DNA of 64,000 nt from Diphasiastrum complanatum (taxonomy: Eukaryota; Streptophyta; Lycopodiopsida; Lycopodiales; Lycopodiaceae): assembly GCA_029204225.1 (NCBI GenBank), contig CM055097.1:40623028-40687027 (forward strand), written 5' to 3'. Of this stretch, positions 1 to 11,154 are shown in pieces. Positions within the stretch are counted from its first letter, which is position 1. Each line of letters starts with the position of its first letter. The position numbers were made by a program, and so were the translations under genes. The notes beneath the pieces are model-generated. The model did no database searches and was not told the DNA's origin. It worked only from the letters and a program-made list of their open reading frames with translations.

Positions 1-578
<578 letters not shown>

Positions 579-610
<32 letters not shown>

Positions 611-611
611 A
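579..611. repeat. (CA)n microsatellite
   Basis: About 15 uninterrupted CA dinucleotides, closely followed by the large TATGTG array. Confidence 0.95.
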
Positions 612-660
612 GTATAGTGTGCACGTCGATGATGGGCAACGAATGATGTGTATGTCTTTG

Positions 661-836
661 TAAGTCTATGCAGATGTGTTCGTGTATGTATATGTTTATG
701 TTAATATGTATGTATATGTATATGTGTATGTGTGCATGTATATGTGTGTGTATCTATACATATATGTGTATGTGTATGTATATGTGTGTATATGTGCATG
801 TGTATGTTTGCATGTATGTGTATGTCTATATGTATA

Positions 837-873
<37 letters not shown>

Positions 874-1404
874 GTATATGTATATGTCTATGTCTATGTC
901 TATATGTACATGTATGTGTGTGTGTATATATATGTATGTATATGTGTATATATGTGTGTATGTATATGTATGTGTATATGTATGTGTATGCATATGTATA
1001 TGTATGTATATGTGTATGAATATGTGTATTTGTATGTATATGTATATGTGTGGATATGCGTATGTAAGTATATATGTGTATGTGTGTGTATGTGTATGTG
1101 TTTGTATGTGCATGAGCATGTGTATGTGCATGTGTATGTGTGTGCACGTGCATGTATATGTGTGTGCATGTGTATGTGTATGTATGTGTATGTGTGTGTA
1201 TGTATGTATATCTATATGCCTATGTATGTGTGTGTAGGTGTGCATGTGCATGTGCATGTGTATGTGTGTTTGCACATGTGTATGTACGTATGTGTGTATA
1301 TGCATGTGTATGTGCGTGTATGTTTGTGTATGTGTATGTATGTGTGTGTGTGTGTGTATGTATGTGTATGTGTGTGTATGTGTATTGTATGTTTGTGTAT
1401 GTAT
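661..1404. repeat. TATGTG-type mosaic microsatellite array
   Basis: About 740 bp made almost only of TATG, TGTG, TATA and CATG words, with TATGTG hexamers dominant. It is strongly strand-asymmetric (T/G-rich on the plus strand). Because the repeat lacks stop triplets in several frames, long spurious open frames (Met/Cys/Val/Tyr or His/Thr/Ile proteins) appear on both strands. The copia LTR at 1409 begins immediately after it. Confidence 0.95.
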
Positions 1405-1408
1405 ATAT

Positions 1409-1933
1409 TGTTGAGAAAATTGCTTGCTTGAAGCCCATCGGATGGAATTCGATCCTGTCTACTGGACCACTGGCTGTTGGAACACATCTACAATCCTCCA
1501 AAGCGTAGACAGACACTACTGACCTACGTTATAATTTATTTTAGCATTCAACAAGATAAAACCAGTATGCGGAATAAAGAGTAAACAGCTCCTAACGAAC
1601 ATGCAACAATCAGACACCAAAGCGTTCGAGATCACACAACATGTGCATTAAAGCCACTATATCATCAATGATCTCTATCTTAGAGAGAGTGCTGCGTGAT
1701 AGACCCACACAGCACGACGAGAAAGAATCTATGTCTTTCGCAAATGAACTTGTCTCGCTTACTAGCGGACTTCTGGGACATCGGCTAGCAGTACTGTGCT
1801 TAGATCAGGTTGATACTCAACCAATTGACAATCCAACCTATTCTCTTGTGTTTAATCTGTTTATATAGATAGAGAGAAGAAGGTTTAATCCGATCTGAGA
1901 TTACAAGGATGGTTGATTAAGCATGTCCTAACA
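1409..1933 (-). repeat. LTR of minus-strand copia element A
   Basis: A 525-bp segment. Read on the minus strand it begins TGTTAGGAC and ends TCTCAACA, so it has the TG...CA termini of an LTR and short inverted ends (TGTT/AACA). It contains a TATATAAAC TATA-like box on the minus strand near 1860 and lies directly downstream of copia reverse-transcriptase coding sequence. No second LTR copy was found in the window, so this is a candidate 3' LTR based on its ends and position. Confidence 0.6.
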
Positions 1934-1935
1934 AT

Positions 1936-2795
1936 ATCCAAATTTGTTGTCGTCATCGTCCGTGGAGGTGGTACTCCTCCTTGTACTTTCTTTGATTTCT
2001 TCTGTACATTCTTTGTATCTTGAAGCGTGAAGATCCTCCGCCTTTCGGACCATCTGGATTGAGCTTCAGCTTGAAGATCCACTTGGTCGATGATCTTTGC
2101 ATCTACAGGAGCTTCAACAAGATGCCACGTCTTGTTCTGCATCAATGAATCGTACTCAGCATGCATGGCAAAACGCCAGTTGTCTGCATTCAAACTTGAC
2201 AATGCTTCTGTTACTGAAGTGAGTTCTCATTGCTGATGAACGTCTGAGGGACGAAACGATCAGGTTCTTGTTGATGTCTTGCAGATCTTTAAACAACAGT
2301 CGGTTGCTGAGATGATGATTCTCCTTGTTGTGCGACAGGCATATCTTCGACGTTTGTCGGAACAGTCGCTGGTTAAGGCCTGTCGATGGTGATGGGAGTT
2401 GTTGGGATGAACTCTTGCATTGGCTGCTTCTACTTGAAGTCAAAAAATTTATCTTCGAGGAAGACAACATCTTGACTAACTAAGATTCGGCTCGATTCAA
2501 CATCAAAAATTCTATATGCCTTGTGTGATGTTGAGTATCCAATGAAGATACTCCTGCAGCTAACAAGGTGAAGCTTCTTTCTTAGGTCAGAGAGGATGTG
2601 CACATAGCAAAGACAGCCAAACACTCGAAGGTGTCGTAGACTTGGTTTGTAGCCATAGAAAGCTTTGAAGGGAGTCTTTGAGTCGATTGTTTTGGTACTC
2701 GCATAGTTCTGTAGATAGCAGGCTACTGAAATAGCTTTAGCCCACCACTCTGTTGGGGGTGCTCTCGAGTAAATTAGGTGCGGAAGAAGAGACAT
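1936..2795 (-). mobile_element. Copia element A: integrase C-terminus and start of reverse transcriptase (fragment)
   Basis: Minus-strand coding debris of a Ty1/copia polyprotein. 2795-2430 encodes the end of the integrase and the domain after it (motifs WWAKAISVACYLQN, TPFKAFYGYKP, LRVFGCLCYVH, FIGYSTSHKAYRIF). 2202-1936 encodes the start of the RVT_2 reverse transcriptase (NWRFAMHAEYDSLMQNKTWHL). Reverse transcriptase stops after about 35 residues and runs into the LTR, so the catalytic YVDD part and RNase H are deleted. Several frame changes separate the pieces. It cannot be autonomous. Confidence 0.85.
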
Positions 2796-3195
2796 AGCTC
2801 CAATATAGAGAAGTTTACAAGATCTTTACCAAAACTACAACATCAGCATTAACTTAGATTGAACATCGGAATGTCTTGTAGCTGTCAAAGAAAACCATGA
2901 AGAAGCGAACAATTAGGCGTCTAAGACAACCATGCTACCTTCGAGATTAGACATTCCGAAATGAGTGTGTCTCAATAGAGAAAGAAAACTATCAGAGAGC
3001 ATTTGTAGTGCAATACACATAAAAAGAATAGAATATCTGAATTAAGCAGTTGTGAGTACAACGATCAGATCACAATCTTGTATCCAAGAATGGTTCATAG
3101 TAATGGTGCACTGTGTGCAGTGATCTTACTTAGCTAGTTATAGATTATAGAGGAGATGTCATTGATTTGCATGCCTTTAGTGACTTGGATTTTGT
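2796..3195. other. Unassigned sequence between two copia fragments
   Basis: About 400 bp with no coding similarity I can recognise on either strand. It lies between the integrase of element A and the integrase fragment of element B, so it is probably decayed retrotransposon or nested-insertion sequence. Confidence 0.4.
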
Positions 3196-3288
3196 AGGTG
3201 ACAAAAGGGATAGGAAGTCCCCAACTATGTCTATCTTCTAAATGGCTTTCACTCTCTCTGAAATCTCAGATCCTGTGGAATCAGATAT

Positions 3289-3819
3289 TTAAGACACAAT
3301 TGAGTTTGTGGAGCTTGGATCATCCTTCCTCCTTGTTTCCAAGGGAATATGTGCAAAGCAAAAACCTCCAAAGACACTAAGGTAATCAACCTTAGGCTTC
3401 AATAAGAATATTTCATATGGTGTATTTCTTCCAAGAGCTTTAATACTCCTCAAAGCTTTGATCTTCAATGAGAACTCCATCTCAACATATGCTTTGAATA
3501 ATTGGAAATAATCATGCACCATAAACCTTGAAGAAAGAAGAAATGTGCATCTTGTGTGATCATCCTCTTTTGAAGACTTGGATAAATAAGCAACATCAAG
3601 AGATTTTGCCCTCTCTCTTGTGTTCAATTTGTAGATGCCTTCATGTCTAGATCCACATGCAAGGATCTCACCATCCTTCTTGATCACACAATTGTCAATA
3701 TGAAAATTGACATCAAGACCACCATCAAGTAATTTTCCAACACTTATAAGATTCTTTTTAATTTTGGGAACAAAAAGAACCTCTTGAAGAGATAGAAGTT
3801 TTGATAATGCAATCTTCAA
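3289..3819 (-). pseudogene. Copia element B: GAG-pre-integrase and integrase fragment
   Basis: The minus-strand frame encodes the pre-integrase region of a Ty1/copia polyprotein (LSLQEVLFVPKIKKNLISVGKL, then GSRHEGIYKLN) and jumps directly to the region after the integrase core (RNTPYEIF, YLSVFGGFCFAHIPLETRRKDDPSS). The catalytic D,D,E integrase core is missing between them, so there is an internal deletion. It continues the element whose protease and gag lie at 3.9-4.9 kb. Confidence 0.8.
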
Positions 3820-3895
3820 GGGAACGGTCCTTACTCCTCAATTATGCACTCTTGATCACTTGCAATATATATGGACTTCTTGACTCCTCCATAAG

Positions 3896-4433
3896 TTATA
3901 ATAGTTGAAAAGGAATCCTTGGAGCTACACATATGTGAAGATGCTCCACTATCAATATACCAAGAGTCATCCATCTTGAAGGTGGAAGAGGAGAATTTTG
4001 ATGCCATAAGTAAGCATTCTCCATCACTTGCAATAAGCTCTTCTTTCTCATAAGAGATGTTGGCTTGCTTGAATTGATTCTTCTTCTTGAAGCAATCGGT
4101 GGCCTAGTGGTCTTTCTTGCCACAAAAGCAGCACTTAACAAATTTTTTCTTCTTCTTTGAAGTAGAATATTGAGAGGAATCATCATCCTCTTCATCTTGG
4201 TCTTTTGCTTTGTCCTTAGAGAAGTATTGGTGTTGCGTTTTGCTCCTCTCTTTGTGCTTGGCAAATAAAACTTTATCTTCACCATTATGATTGAGTGACA
4301 ATTTGTCCATCCTTAATAGCTTGTTCTCTTGCCTTGATTCTTCAGCCATTAGCACTCCTTGCAAAGCCTCCAAAGTAGGTAGCTCCTCCTTGATGGCATA
4401 GGATTGGACAAGGTTCTCATACTCATCTCTCAA
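3896..4433 (-). pseudogene. Copia element B: gag C-terminus, zinc knuckle and protease
   Basis: Reading the minus strand from 4433: the gag C-terminal part (NLVQSYAIKEELPTLEALQG), a lysine-rich stretch, then a CCHC zinc knuckle (CCFCGKKDH...C) interrupted by a TAG stop directly after the histidine near 4106. Farther on, near 3950, is the aspartic protease motif WYIDSGASSHM. Two frames are needed to read it, so it is broken by at least one stop and one frameshift. Confidence 0.85.
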
Positions 4434-4516
4434 GCCATTAAGAATGTCTTAGACTAGCTCACTTTGATTTAAGGATTCTCCAATACAAGCAAGCTCCCTA
4501 TGAGTATCTTTCACTC

Positions 4517-4897
4517 TCAACACATAATTACGGCACTCTCATCACTCTTTTGAGAAGTTTGGAAGATTTGATTTCTAAGAGTGAGGAGCCTAGAGGTATT
4601 TTTGGCTTTGTAAATAGCTTTGAGAGTATCCCAAGCTTGCTTGGCCGAGTTGCAATCACCAATCTCTCTCAAAATCTCATTAGAGACATTCATCTTGATA
4701 AAGTAGAGAGCCATCCTAGCTCTCTTCTTGTACTTTTTTACTTCTTGAAGGACTTGAGACTCCTCCTCAATCCCAAGTACAATGTCCATCACATCTTGGA
4801 GTATCAAGATTGACTCCATTCTAACCTTCCAAATAGAATAGTTGGAGGTAGATAGACTTTCACTAGATTCCAATAGGTAGAAACCCATATATGCCAT
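4517..4897 (-). pseudogene. Copia element B: gag N-terminus
   Basis: A minus-strand ATG at 4897 opens a 126-residue frame with the UBN2-type copia gag fold: LSTSNYSIWKVRMESIL, VKKYKKRARMALYFIKMNVS, AKQAWDTLKAIYKAKNTSRLLTLRNQIF. The frame is lost near 4517 and gag continues in another frame to about 4104. It is clearly related to the gag of the complete copia insertion at 36.5 kb, so both belong to one lineage. Confidence 0.85.
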
Positions 4898-5596
4898 GTA
4901 ATAGAAAAGACTCCTTGTAATGAGACACTAAAACATTGCTTCTCTCTCACTATAGGATTCTTCAAAGGTGTACTACCAACTCCTATGCAAGATCTTGCAA
5001 GAAAGTGAGATATGGACCTCACTAGCTTTTATAATCTCTCTTAATCTAGATCAATCTCACATCAATTGATGAAGTATGAGCTAAGTTTGGGTCAAGACAT
5101 CTTTGGCACATGGGATGAAATAATGTGGATATGACCTCAAATTGATACCTAGATCTCAAGAAAGTGTGATTGGCAAGCCTAGAAGTGAGATTTTTGATCA
5201 AACAAGCATAAGAGAGTCATAAATAAAAGTGTCCAACCAGGTTGGGTGCCCTAGCCACCTTGATTCAATTGACTATAACTTTTGATTGGGAGATCCAATC
5301 ACTATGAAGTCAATTGCTACACAAACTAGACTCAAATAGCTTCCAAACTAGCTATCAAGCACCAAATTTGGCTCACACATGGAAGTGAACTAAAGGACTG
5401 AATTTGGCTGTCCTTCACACGTGTCTGAGCAGGAAAATCCATACAATGTCAGAATTGTTTCAATCCTTATGATAATGAACCATTTTGATCAATAGATGTC
5501 TGAGATAGCATGGGAGATGCAAACTAGTCTCTCTAGATCTAGATTTTCAAAAAGATTTTGAAACTTTGGATGAAACAAGCATCAAACACTTAGGTA

Positions 5597-5609
5597 GGCT
5601 CTGATACCA
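5597..5609 (-). promoter_or_regulatory. Primer-binding site of copia element B
   Basis: The minus strand reads TGGTATCAGAGCC, the usual plant retrotransposon primer-binding site complementary to initiator tRNA-Met. It lies 0.7 kb upstream of the gag start, as expected, and marks the inner edge of the 5' LTR on its higher-coordinate side. Confidence 0.85.
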
Positions 5610-5610
5610 T

Positions 5611-6360
5611 TTAAAATTTCACACATGTGGGAATGTTCTAAGTGTGTAATTGATCTCCTAAGCAAGCTTGTGCAGTTGCCAATGTGTCCTAGATTGATTT
5701 CCAAGATTTAGATCAAAAAGCAAGGCATAGAGGCAAAGATGGATGCAATTGTTGATAACCAAAGTTCAAAAACATGAAAGGAAAAGCTTTTTGAGAATAC
5801 AAAGGAAAATTAAGCTCCTCTCCTTGGGTAGAGAGAGAATAGAGCTAATTGAAACTCGTGTAGAGAGATCATACAAGCAAATCTCACCAACAGTTTGACT
5901 CAAAATCTCAACTCACATAATGATCATAAGGAGAAGTACATATAGAGTTTGTGGAGATCCCTCCTTGCATGCTATTGGACCCCTAATCATAACCTCTTCA
6001 ACTCTATTGGACCCCTAATCATAGCTTCTTGCATTCTATTGGACCCCTAATCATAGCCTCCTTAATTCTATTGGACCTCTAAGATCACCTCCTTAATCCT
6101 ATTGGACCCCTTGGTCAAAACTGACTTTTGACTCCATCACTCATCAAATTACATTGTCACAAGTGTCAAGACCCTATTCATATGCCTACCTAGCTCGAGA
6201 TTACATCATGATTCACTTTTGGCTCAATAGAGGCATTACATGTGGACATTGCCAATTTGCCATTTGTGCCAATTTTTGGCCCTATCATAACTCTACACAA
6301 AAAAGCTTGTCCTAATAACTTAGAAGACCCCTAAAGCTATGATAAACTATTTTACACACA
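5611..6360 (-). repeat. Probable 5' LTR of copia element B (approximate limits)
   Basis: The sequence beyond the primer-binding site sits where the 5' LTR should be. I cannot fix the ends: no second LTR copy exists in the window to compare, and the expected TG/CA termini are ambiguous (TGTGTGAAATT near 5610-5630 and TGTGTGTAAAAT near 6345-6357 on the minus strand). It contains a 32-bp tandem repeat. Confidence 0.4.
5972..6125. repeat. 32-bp tandem repeat, five copies
   Basis: The word CTATTGGACC(C/T)CTAA starts at 5972, 6004, 6036 and 6068, and a variant CTATTGGACCCCTTGG starts at 6099, giving a period of 32, 32, 32 and 31 bp. It lies inside the probable LTR of copia element B, where tandem repeats often occupy U3. 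Confidence 0.85.
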
Positions 6361-7440
6361 TGGGAACAATATGCTCCAAACATGTGAAATGTATTTTCAA
6401 ATATAAAGGACATAAAATTGCCAAGCTAGATTTTTGCCATCTTTTCACACTTACTTTCTATCTCTTTCCTCCATCTCTCATGCTTTTGGATTTGATGTTT
6501 ATTGGGATTGAATGTTCTTAGGCTTTTGATGAGAGAGAAGAGGAGAGAAAGGGGAGAGTTATCATTGTGGAATAGGGTTAATGGTTGTAGTGTTAATGCT
6601 TAGTGTTAATGGATCTTAATGTTAGTATGCACATGCTGGATTTTGGATTATGCTATCGCTCTCATGGGAACGAACCCCCGCGCGACAACTAACCTTGTCT
6701 CCTTGATGCTTGTGAGCTTGGATCTAGGGTTGAGGCTAGGATAGAAAATAGCCCACTACAGTTGGAATCTCCAGTAGAAATACAATGCTAAATTCTTCTA
6801 TTAGATTTGTAAGTTTTGGTGGCAATATCAAGTTGCCCCTTTTTCTCTTAAGTTTTTAATCTCTTGACAAACATAAAAAAAAAAAATTTGCCCTTGTTGT
6901 TCTCCCCATCATTGACACAACAAGCAAATTCTACTAAATATCAATGCTTTTGTGAATCCTCCTAGTGCAACTTTGGTCACAAAAATGTTTAGTTTGTAAT
7001 CCAAGAGAACCAAGTTTGAGTTTTTTCATAGAACTGCAATGCAATGTTCGTTTTACCAAGTGAGTGCCAACAATACATCAAATGCCTCCATATTCATAAT
7101 CAAAAAGCTAAATTCAGTTTTCCATATTTGTACAAGAATGTTAAGTCTTATCTGCATCTGGCCCTTCCTTCGCAATTTTCACCTTAAGGCTTGACGCCTC
7201 ATCTATATGCATCCATACAACAATGTGAGGTTTGACCATGCAAACACCCAATGTACAACATCTTGTCACATCAGTTTGCCTTCATCCTGCCAACCACCAT
7301 AACCATGAGCCTACACATGCTTTCCATTTCATAGGTAGCTCCTTGCACAACAATTCTTGTAATGAGTTTCACGATAGTGATGGTTTCCATGTGATTCATG
7401 TAGCAGACTAGCTAGTCTGCTTTAATACCATATTTAGCGT
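6361..7440. other. Intergenic, no gene seen
   Basis: AT-rich, with scattered stops in all frames and a 12-A run near 6877-6888. On the minus strand a GGTTCGTTCCC word near 6670 resembles a Pol III B box, but no matching A box is convincing. Confidence 0.5.
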
Positions 7441-7480
7441 CAATGCCTCAAAGGGCACCAGAATTTGAGCAGTTCACAAT

Positions 7481-8090
7481 AACATGTCGCGCAAATTCCG
7501 ACGTCCGCGTCCGCCGTATAATCAAAAATTTCATAATCCGTCGCAATCCGACATGTCGAGGTCCGATGTCCCAGTAAAAAATCCGAAATTCACAGTCCGA
7601 TGATCGGGAAATATGGGCGGCAACCAATGTTTCAAAGGCACGTCGGAGTCCGACATGTCGGATTCCGACTTGCAGACATGGATATGACCTGTCACACATT
7701 TTTTTAAAACAAAAATACGTGTAATCCGACGTGGACGTTGGAATCCGATGTGCGTCGGATTCCGACGTCCACGTCAGCATGCCAAAAGCATGTCCACGGA
7801 ATCTATCCGGGCCTGAATGGGCACAGACGTCAGCATGCCAAAAGCCTGTCCACGTAGGACGTCGCATTGCGACGTCCACGTCAGATGTCGCAATGTGACG
7901 TCCACGTCAACACCTGTTCACGTCACTGGAATTTGGTTCTGTGGTGTCCGGCACGTCGTGCCTGTCGGACTACGACGTATTTTGAAGTCGTCAAATTCCG
8001 ACGACCTTATAGTGACGTGTTTCCGACGTCCGCAACGAATTAAAAAAAATTAAACCCGCGATTCACGTCGCAAAACACGTCGCAAATCAC
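7481..8090. repeat. CpG-rich ACGTC / TCCGAC micro-repeat block
   Basis: In roughly 600 bp the pentamer ACGTC occurs at least 15 times on the plus strand. It is often in the palindrome GACGTC or the phrase GACGTCCACGTC, and is interspersed with TCCGAC and its inverse GTCGGA (for example the palindrome GTCGGATTCCGAC near 7658 and 7754). The longer word GTCAGCATGCCAAAAGC is duplicated near 7774 and 7831. CpG density is far above the flanks. Open frames here are repeat by-products. Confidence 0.7.
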
Positions 8091-9372
8091 GGTGGGTGGT
8101 GTTGTGGTTTCTCTAAGACACACTTAAGTCTATGCATTCCATCCAACACAAGTTCGATTCGTATGAAAGCCAACATCAATAAACTAACAAGTCCAACCAT
8201 CCATTACATTATGAAAGGAATCCTAACCAAATCCAAAAGCCAATTAGAAATCTATTCCAAAGGTAACAAAGCAAAAGACAAGTCATTTTGTAGAAATATG
8301 AAGGCACGATGGTTTTCAAACTAGCTAAATTGGCATAGTAACGGTCGATTGGACTCTTGGACATTGGCTAAGCAAATAGATCGAAGTAAGGGTCCCTCTT
8401 TTTGGACTTTTTTTGGAGGTGAAACCACAATGGTAGTCATCCCCAATGAGCACCTTTATTTATTCACAAAGAGGTCACATTCATTATGGATGGATGGGTG
8501 GCCTCTGGGCTATCAACACAAGCTAGGCATAGTATCTGGCCTGGTCAGGGGAGCTGAGACCTAGCATTGGATTCGAGCTTCAAAGTTTCTATCTGCATGA
8601 CCTCTTCTATAGTTTTGTTATAATTGCATGCCTCCCTTTTGTCATAGGACATAGTCCTATTTGAAACAACTTGCTTTTCAAGACTTAGATTATTTTCAAG
8701 ACATTAAGGTTTGGCAAAATCATCGCAACTCCGGGGGATTTGGGTCCCAAGAATTTTCTTAGTCCAAACTCGATCTCCAGAGCTAGCTCATGACTTACGA
8801 CTACTTTATTTATTCACCACAAGTAAGAGGCCTAGTCTTGATTCGCTAGACTTGCTTTGAGTCTTTCAGGGCATGCACGTCGCACCCGAGTCGGGCTTTA
8901 CAACATAGTGGGATGGTGTTTAAATAGAGTGTATTCCCACTTGCATAGCAAAATGAGCTTGGGCCCTTATTTATCTAAGCATGGTGGAGAGTTGATGATT
9001 GAGAGCTCTCAATGCCTCTATCACCCTTGGATACCATTGGGGTACCATGGTATGTGCCATTGGACGGTAATGACATTGTTAGGGGACCACTTACCTTGAG
9101 TGATATAAAACTGTTGTTGACTTGATAAGGAGCGTATTCTTAGCCACAAGCAATGGCATGCTAGTTCTTGGCGTCATCCAAAGGTGTCTGTCTTCCAAGA
9201 GATCTCCATCAATATTGGATGAGGGTGGCCAAGAGTAGCAAACCATTGCAGAATATGCTCCTCCACTAGACTTGGGGAGGTTTGACCTCAACAACCTTGG
9301 ATGAGAGAGAGAGCAGCCTACTATTGCAGAGAGACTAGTATATGCTTCTCCGTTGGACTCCAAGAGATTTGG
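8091..9372. other. Intergenic, no gene seen
   Basis: Short open frames (for example 8349-8564, 8857-9099, 9091-9363 minus) show no recognisable domain, and nothing supports translation. A weak tRNA-like B-box word GTTCGATTCG lies near 8152. Confidence 0.5.
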
Positions 9373-9373
9373 A

Positions 9374-9393
9374 GGGGGGGAGGGGGGGGGGGG
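9374..9393 (+). repeat. G-run with quadruplex potential
   Basis: Seven G, one A, then twelve G in a row. Such a run can fold as a G-quadruplex and is also a common place for length errors. Confidence 0.85.
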
Positions 9394-9589
9394 ACCTTGG
9401 AACTAAAAGTGCCACATGGCATAAGCTCTCAATAGCATCTAAAAGCAAAACACGGCATCTTGTCTCCAATATGTGGCGAGTATTTTCTCCATGGCCCCTC
9501 CTTGTGAATCTTTTTTTTGCCAAAAAAACCCCTATCTCACCATTGGCCTTTTCCTTTCTTTTCATTTTGCACAAGATCCTTTGGTGTCT

Positions 9590-10495
9590 CTCTCTCTCTC
9601 AACTTACATTATTATTGCTATTTTTTCTATGAAACCTAAAAAAACCCTAAAAAAAACCCTAAAAGATTAAAAACAGGGCCTCTCTTTTACTATGCACGCC
9701 TCTCCTTCTCTCTCTTGCCCTTTTATACCTTTTTCTCTTTCTAGAAACTTCTCTTTCTATGAATTTCTAAGGTCACATGTTCTCTCTCTAAAATTTTTCA
9801 AATGCACATGTCATTTTCAAGCATTTCAAATGCCCTTATAAACTTTAGGGCAAATGTGGACCAATGAGAATAGACAAAACCCTTTTTGTCTATCATTGCC
9901 CACATTCATTCTTTCTCTCAACTCACATTATTGCTATTTTTCCTTGGAAAACCTAAAACACCCTAAAGAAACTCTAAAAGATTAAAAAACAACGCCTCTC
10001 TCTCTCTCTCTCTCTCCTATGCACGCCTCTCCTATCTCTTGTCCTTTTATACTTTTCTCTCTTTCTAAAAACTCTTTCTATGAATTTTTAAAGTCACATG
10101 TTCTCTCTCTAAAAATTTCTAAAGTCACCTGTTCTCTCTATATTCATTTCTAAAGTCAAATGTCATTTTCAAGCATTTCAATTGCACTTCAAATGCCCTT
10201 CAAATAAAGTTTAGGGCAAGCGTGGCCCAATCAAATGGTCAAAAACTTGTTTTTTCCATCAATGCTCACATTCTCTCTAGATCCATCCATGGCTAGAGTT
10301 TCTTTCGAAATTTATGTTCTCGGAAGTTTCTATCTCGCAAGTTCCTAAAAAGAACGTGTCTGACATTCACTACACTTCAAATTACTTTGAACTCCCCATA
10401 TGATACGTTTTAGGGCAAACCTGGCCCAATAGCAAATCACGATTCAGTTTTTATCAACAACAGCCCACATTCTCTCTCTCTCTCTCTCTCTCTCC
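9590..10495. repeat. ~320-bp imperfect tandem repeat (two and a half copies)
   Basis: Copy 1 (about 9590-9905) and copy 2 (about 9909-10265) share the same ordered landmarks. These are ACATTATTGCTATTTTT, a run of CCTAAA/ACCCTAAA words, AGATTAAAAAACA, a CT tract, CTATGCACGCCTCTCCT, TGTCATTTTCAAGCATTTCA, TTTAGGGCAA and CCCACATTC. A third, more diverged copy (about 10280-10470) keeps only the last landmarks (TTTTAGGGCAAACCTGGCCCAAT, CCCACATTC). CT microsatellites lie at about 9992-10015 and 10467-10494. Confidence 0.75.
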
Positions 10496-10924
10496 AAAGA
10501 GGTGGGTGGGTAGCGCAAAGAGATGGCGTGTATATGCCATCGTCTCTTATATTTTTCATAGCCGCGTGGAGTGGTTACATCAACTACCGTATGCCCCATC
10601 CATCCCTGCTTTCCTGTCCTGCGATAGCACTATCATAAACAAGGACACAGAACGTGCTCCAACTTATTTCTGTTGTGTGTAAATATAGGGCTTTGAAACT
10701 GGGGCTTTAATTCTGGGAATTGAGATGGTTGTTTTGGTTGTGGCTGATTGTGAAAGCTTTGGAAAAATTGCTACTTGAGTGAGTTGTGCTGAAGGATGCT
10801 GAGCATCCATTTGAGTCGGAAAGGGCAAATCATGGAAACCTGTTTTGGAATTATGGAGCGTGATTAACAGGTTGCAAGAAATTGGGCGTTTGTTTAGAAG
10901 GGTTTCGCAGAATCTCACGCAAAA

Positions 10925-11147
10925 ATGAACCGACAACTGCAATAGCAGTGTCGTAAATCAGAAAAAATCTCAGATCGGACAGCTTCTCCGTACATTTTTG
11001 ACTACCAGTTTTTCTTCAGCAAGGGTTTTTCCTATCAAAAGTGAATTGTCAACTACGACTACAGTGCTGTGAATAGAAAAACCTCAGTTTGGAAAGCTTT
11101 TCCGTATTATTATCACCAGTTTGCCTTGAGCAAGGTCTGTTCGTGCA
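10925..11147 (+). repeat. ~112-bp tandem duplication upstream of the phosphatase gene
   Basis: Two imperfect adjacent copies, about 10925-11037 and 11038-11147. Shared ordered words include ACTGCAATAGCAGTG/ACGACTACAGTGCTG, TCTCAGATCGGACAGCTTCTCC/CCTCAGTTTGGAAAGCTTTTCC, ACCAGTTT and CAGCAAGG/GAGCAAGG. The second copy ends just before the start codon at 11155, so the duplication lies in the likely 5' leader or proximal promoter. It also makes the frame look open upstream of the true ATG. Confidence 0.75.
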
Positions 11148-11154
11148 ATCTTTC

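Noticed and set aside
668-1508. Several long open frames on both strands (up to 251 codons)
   Set aside because: They are translations of the TATGTG microsatellite, present in many frames at once and made of two to five amino acids.
6655-6700. tRNA-like B box on the minus strand (GGTTCGTTCCC)
   Set aside because: Single box only; no A box or cloverleaf.
8080-8175. tRNA/SINE head on the plus strand (B-box-like GTTCGATTCG)
   Set aside because: No A box of adequate match at the right distance and no stems.
11089-11154. Upstream extension of the phosphatase frame by 22 codons
   Set aside because: It contains no ATG (it would have to start at TTG) and is part of the tandem-duplicated leader.
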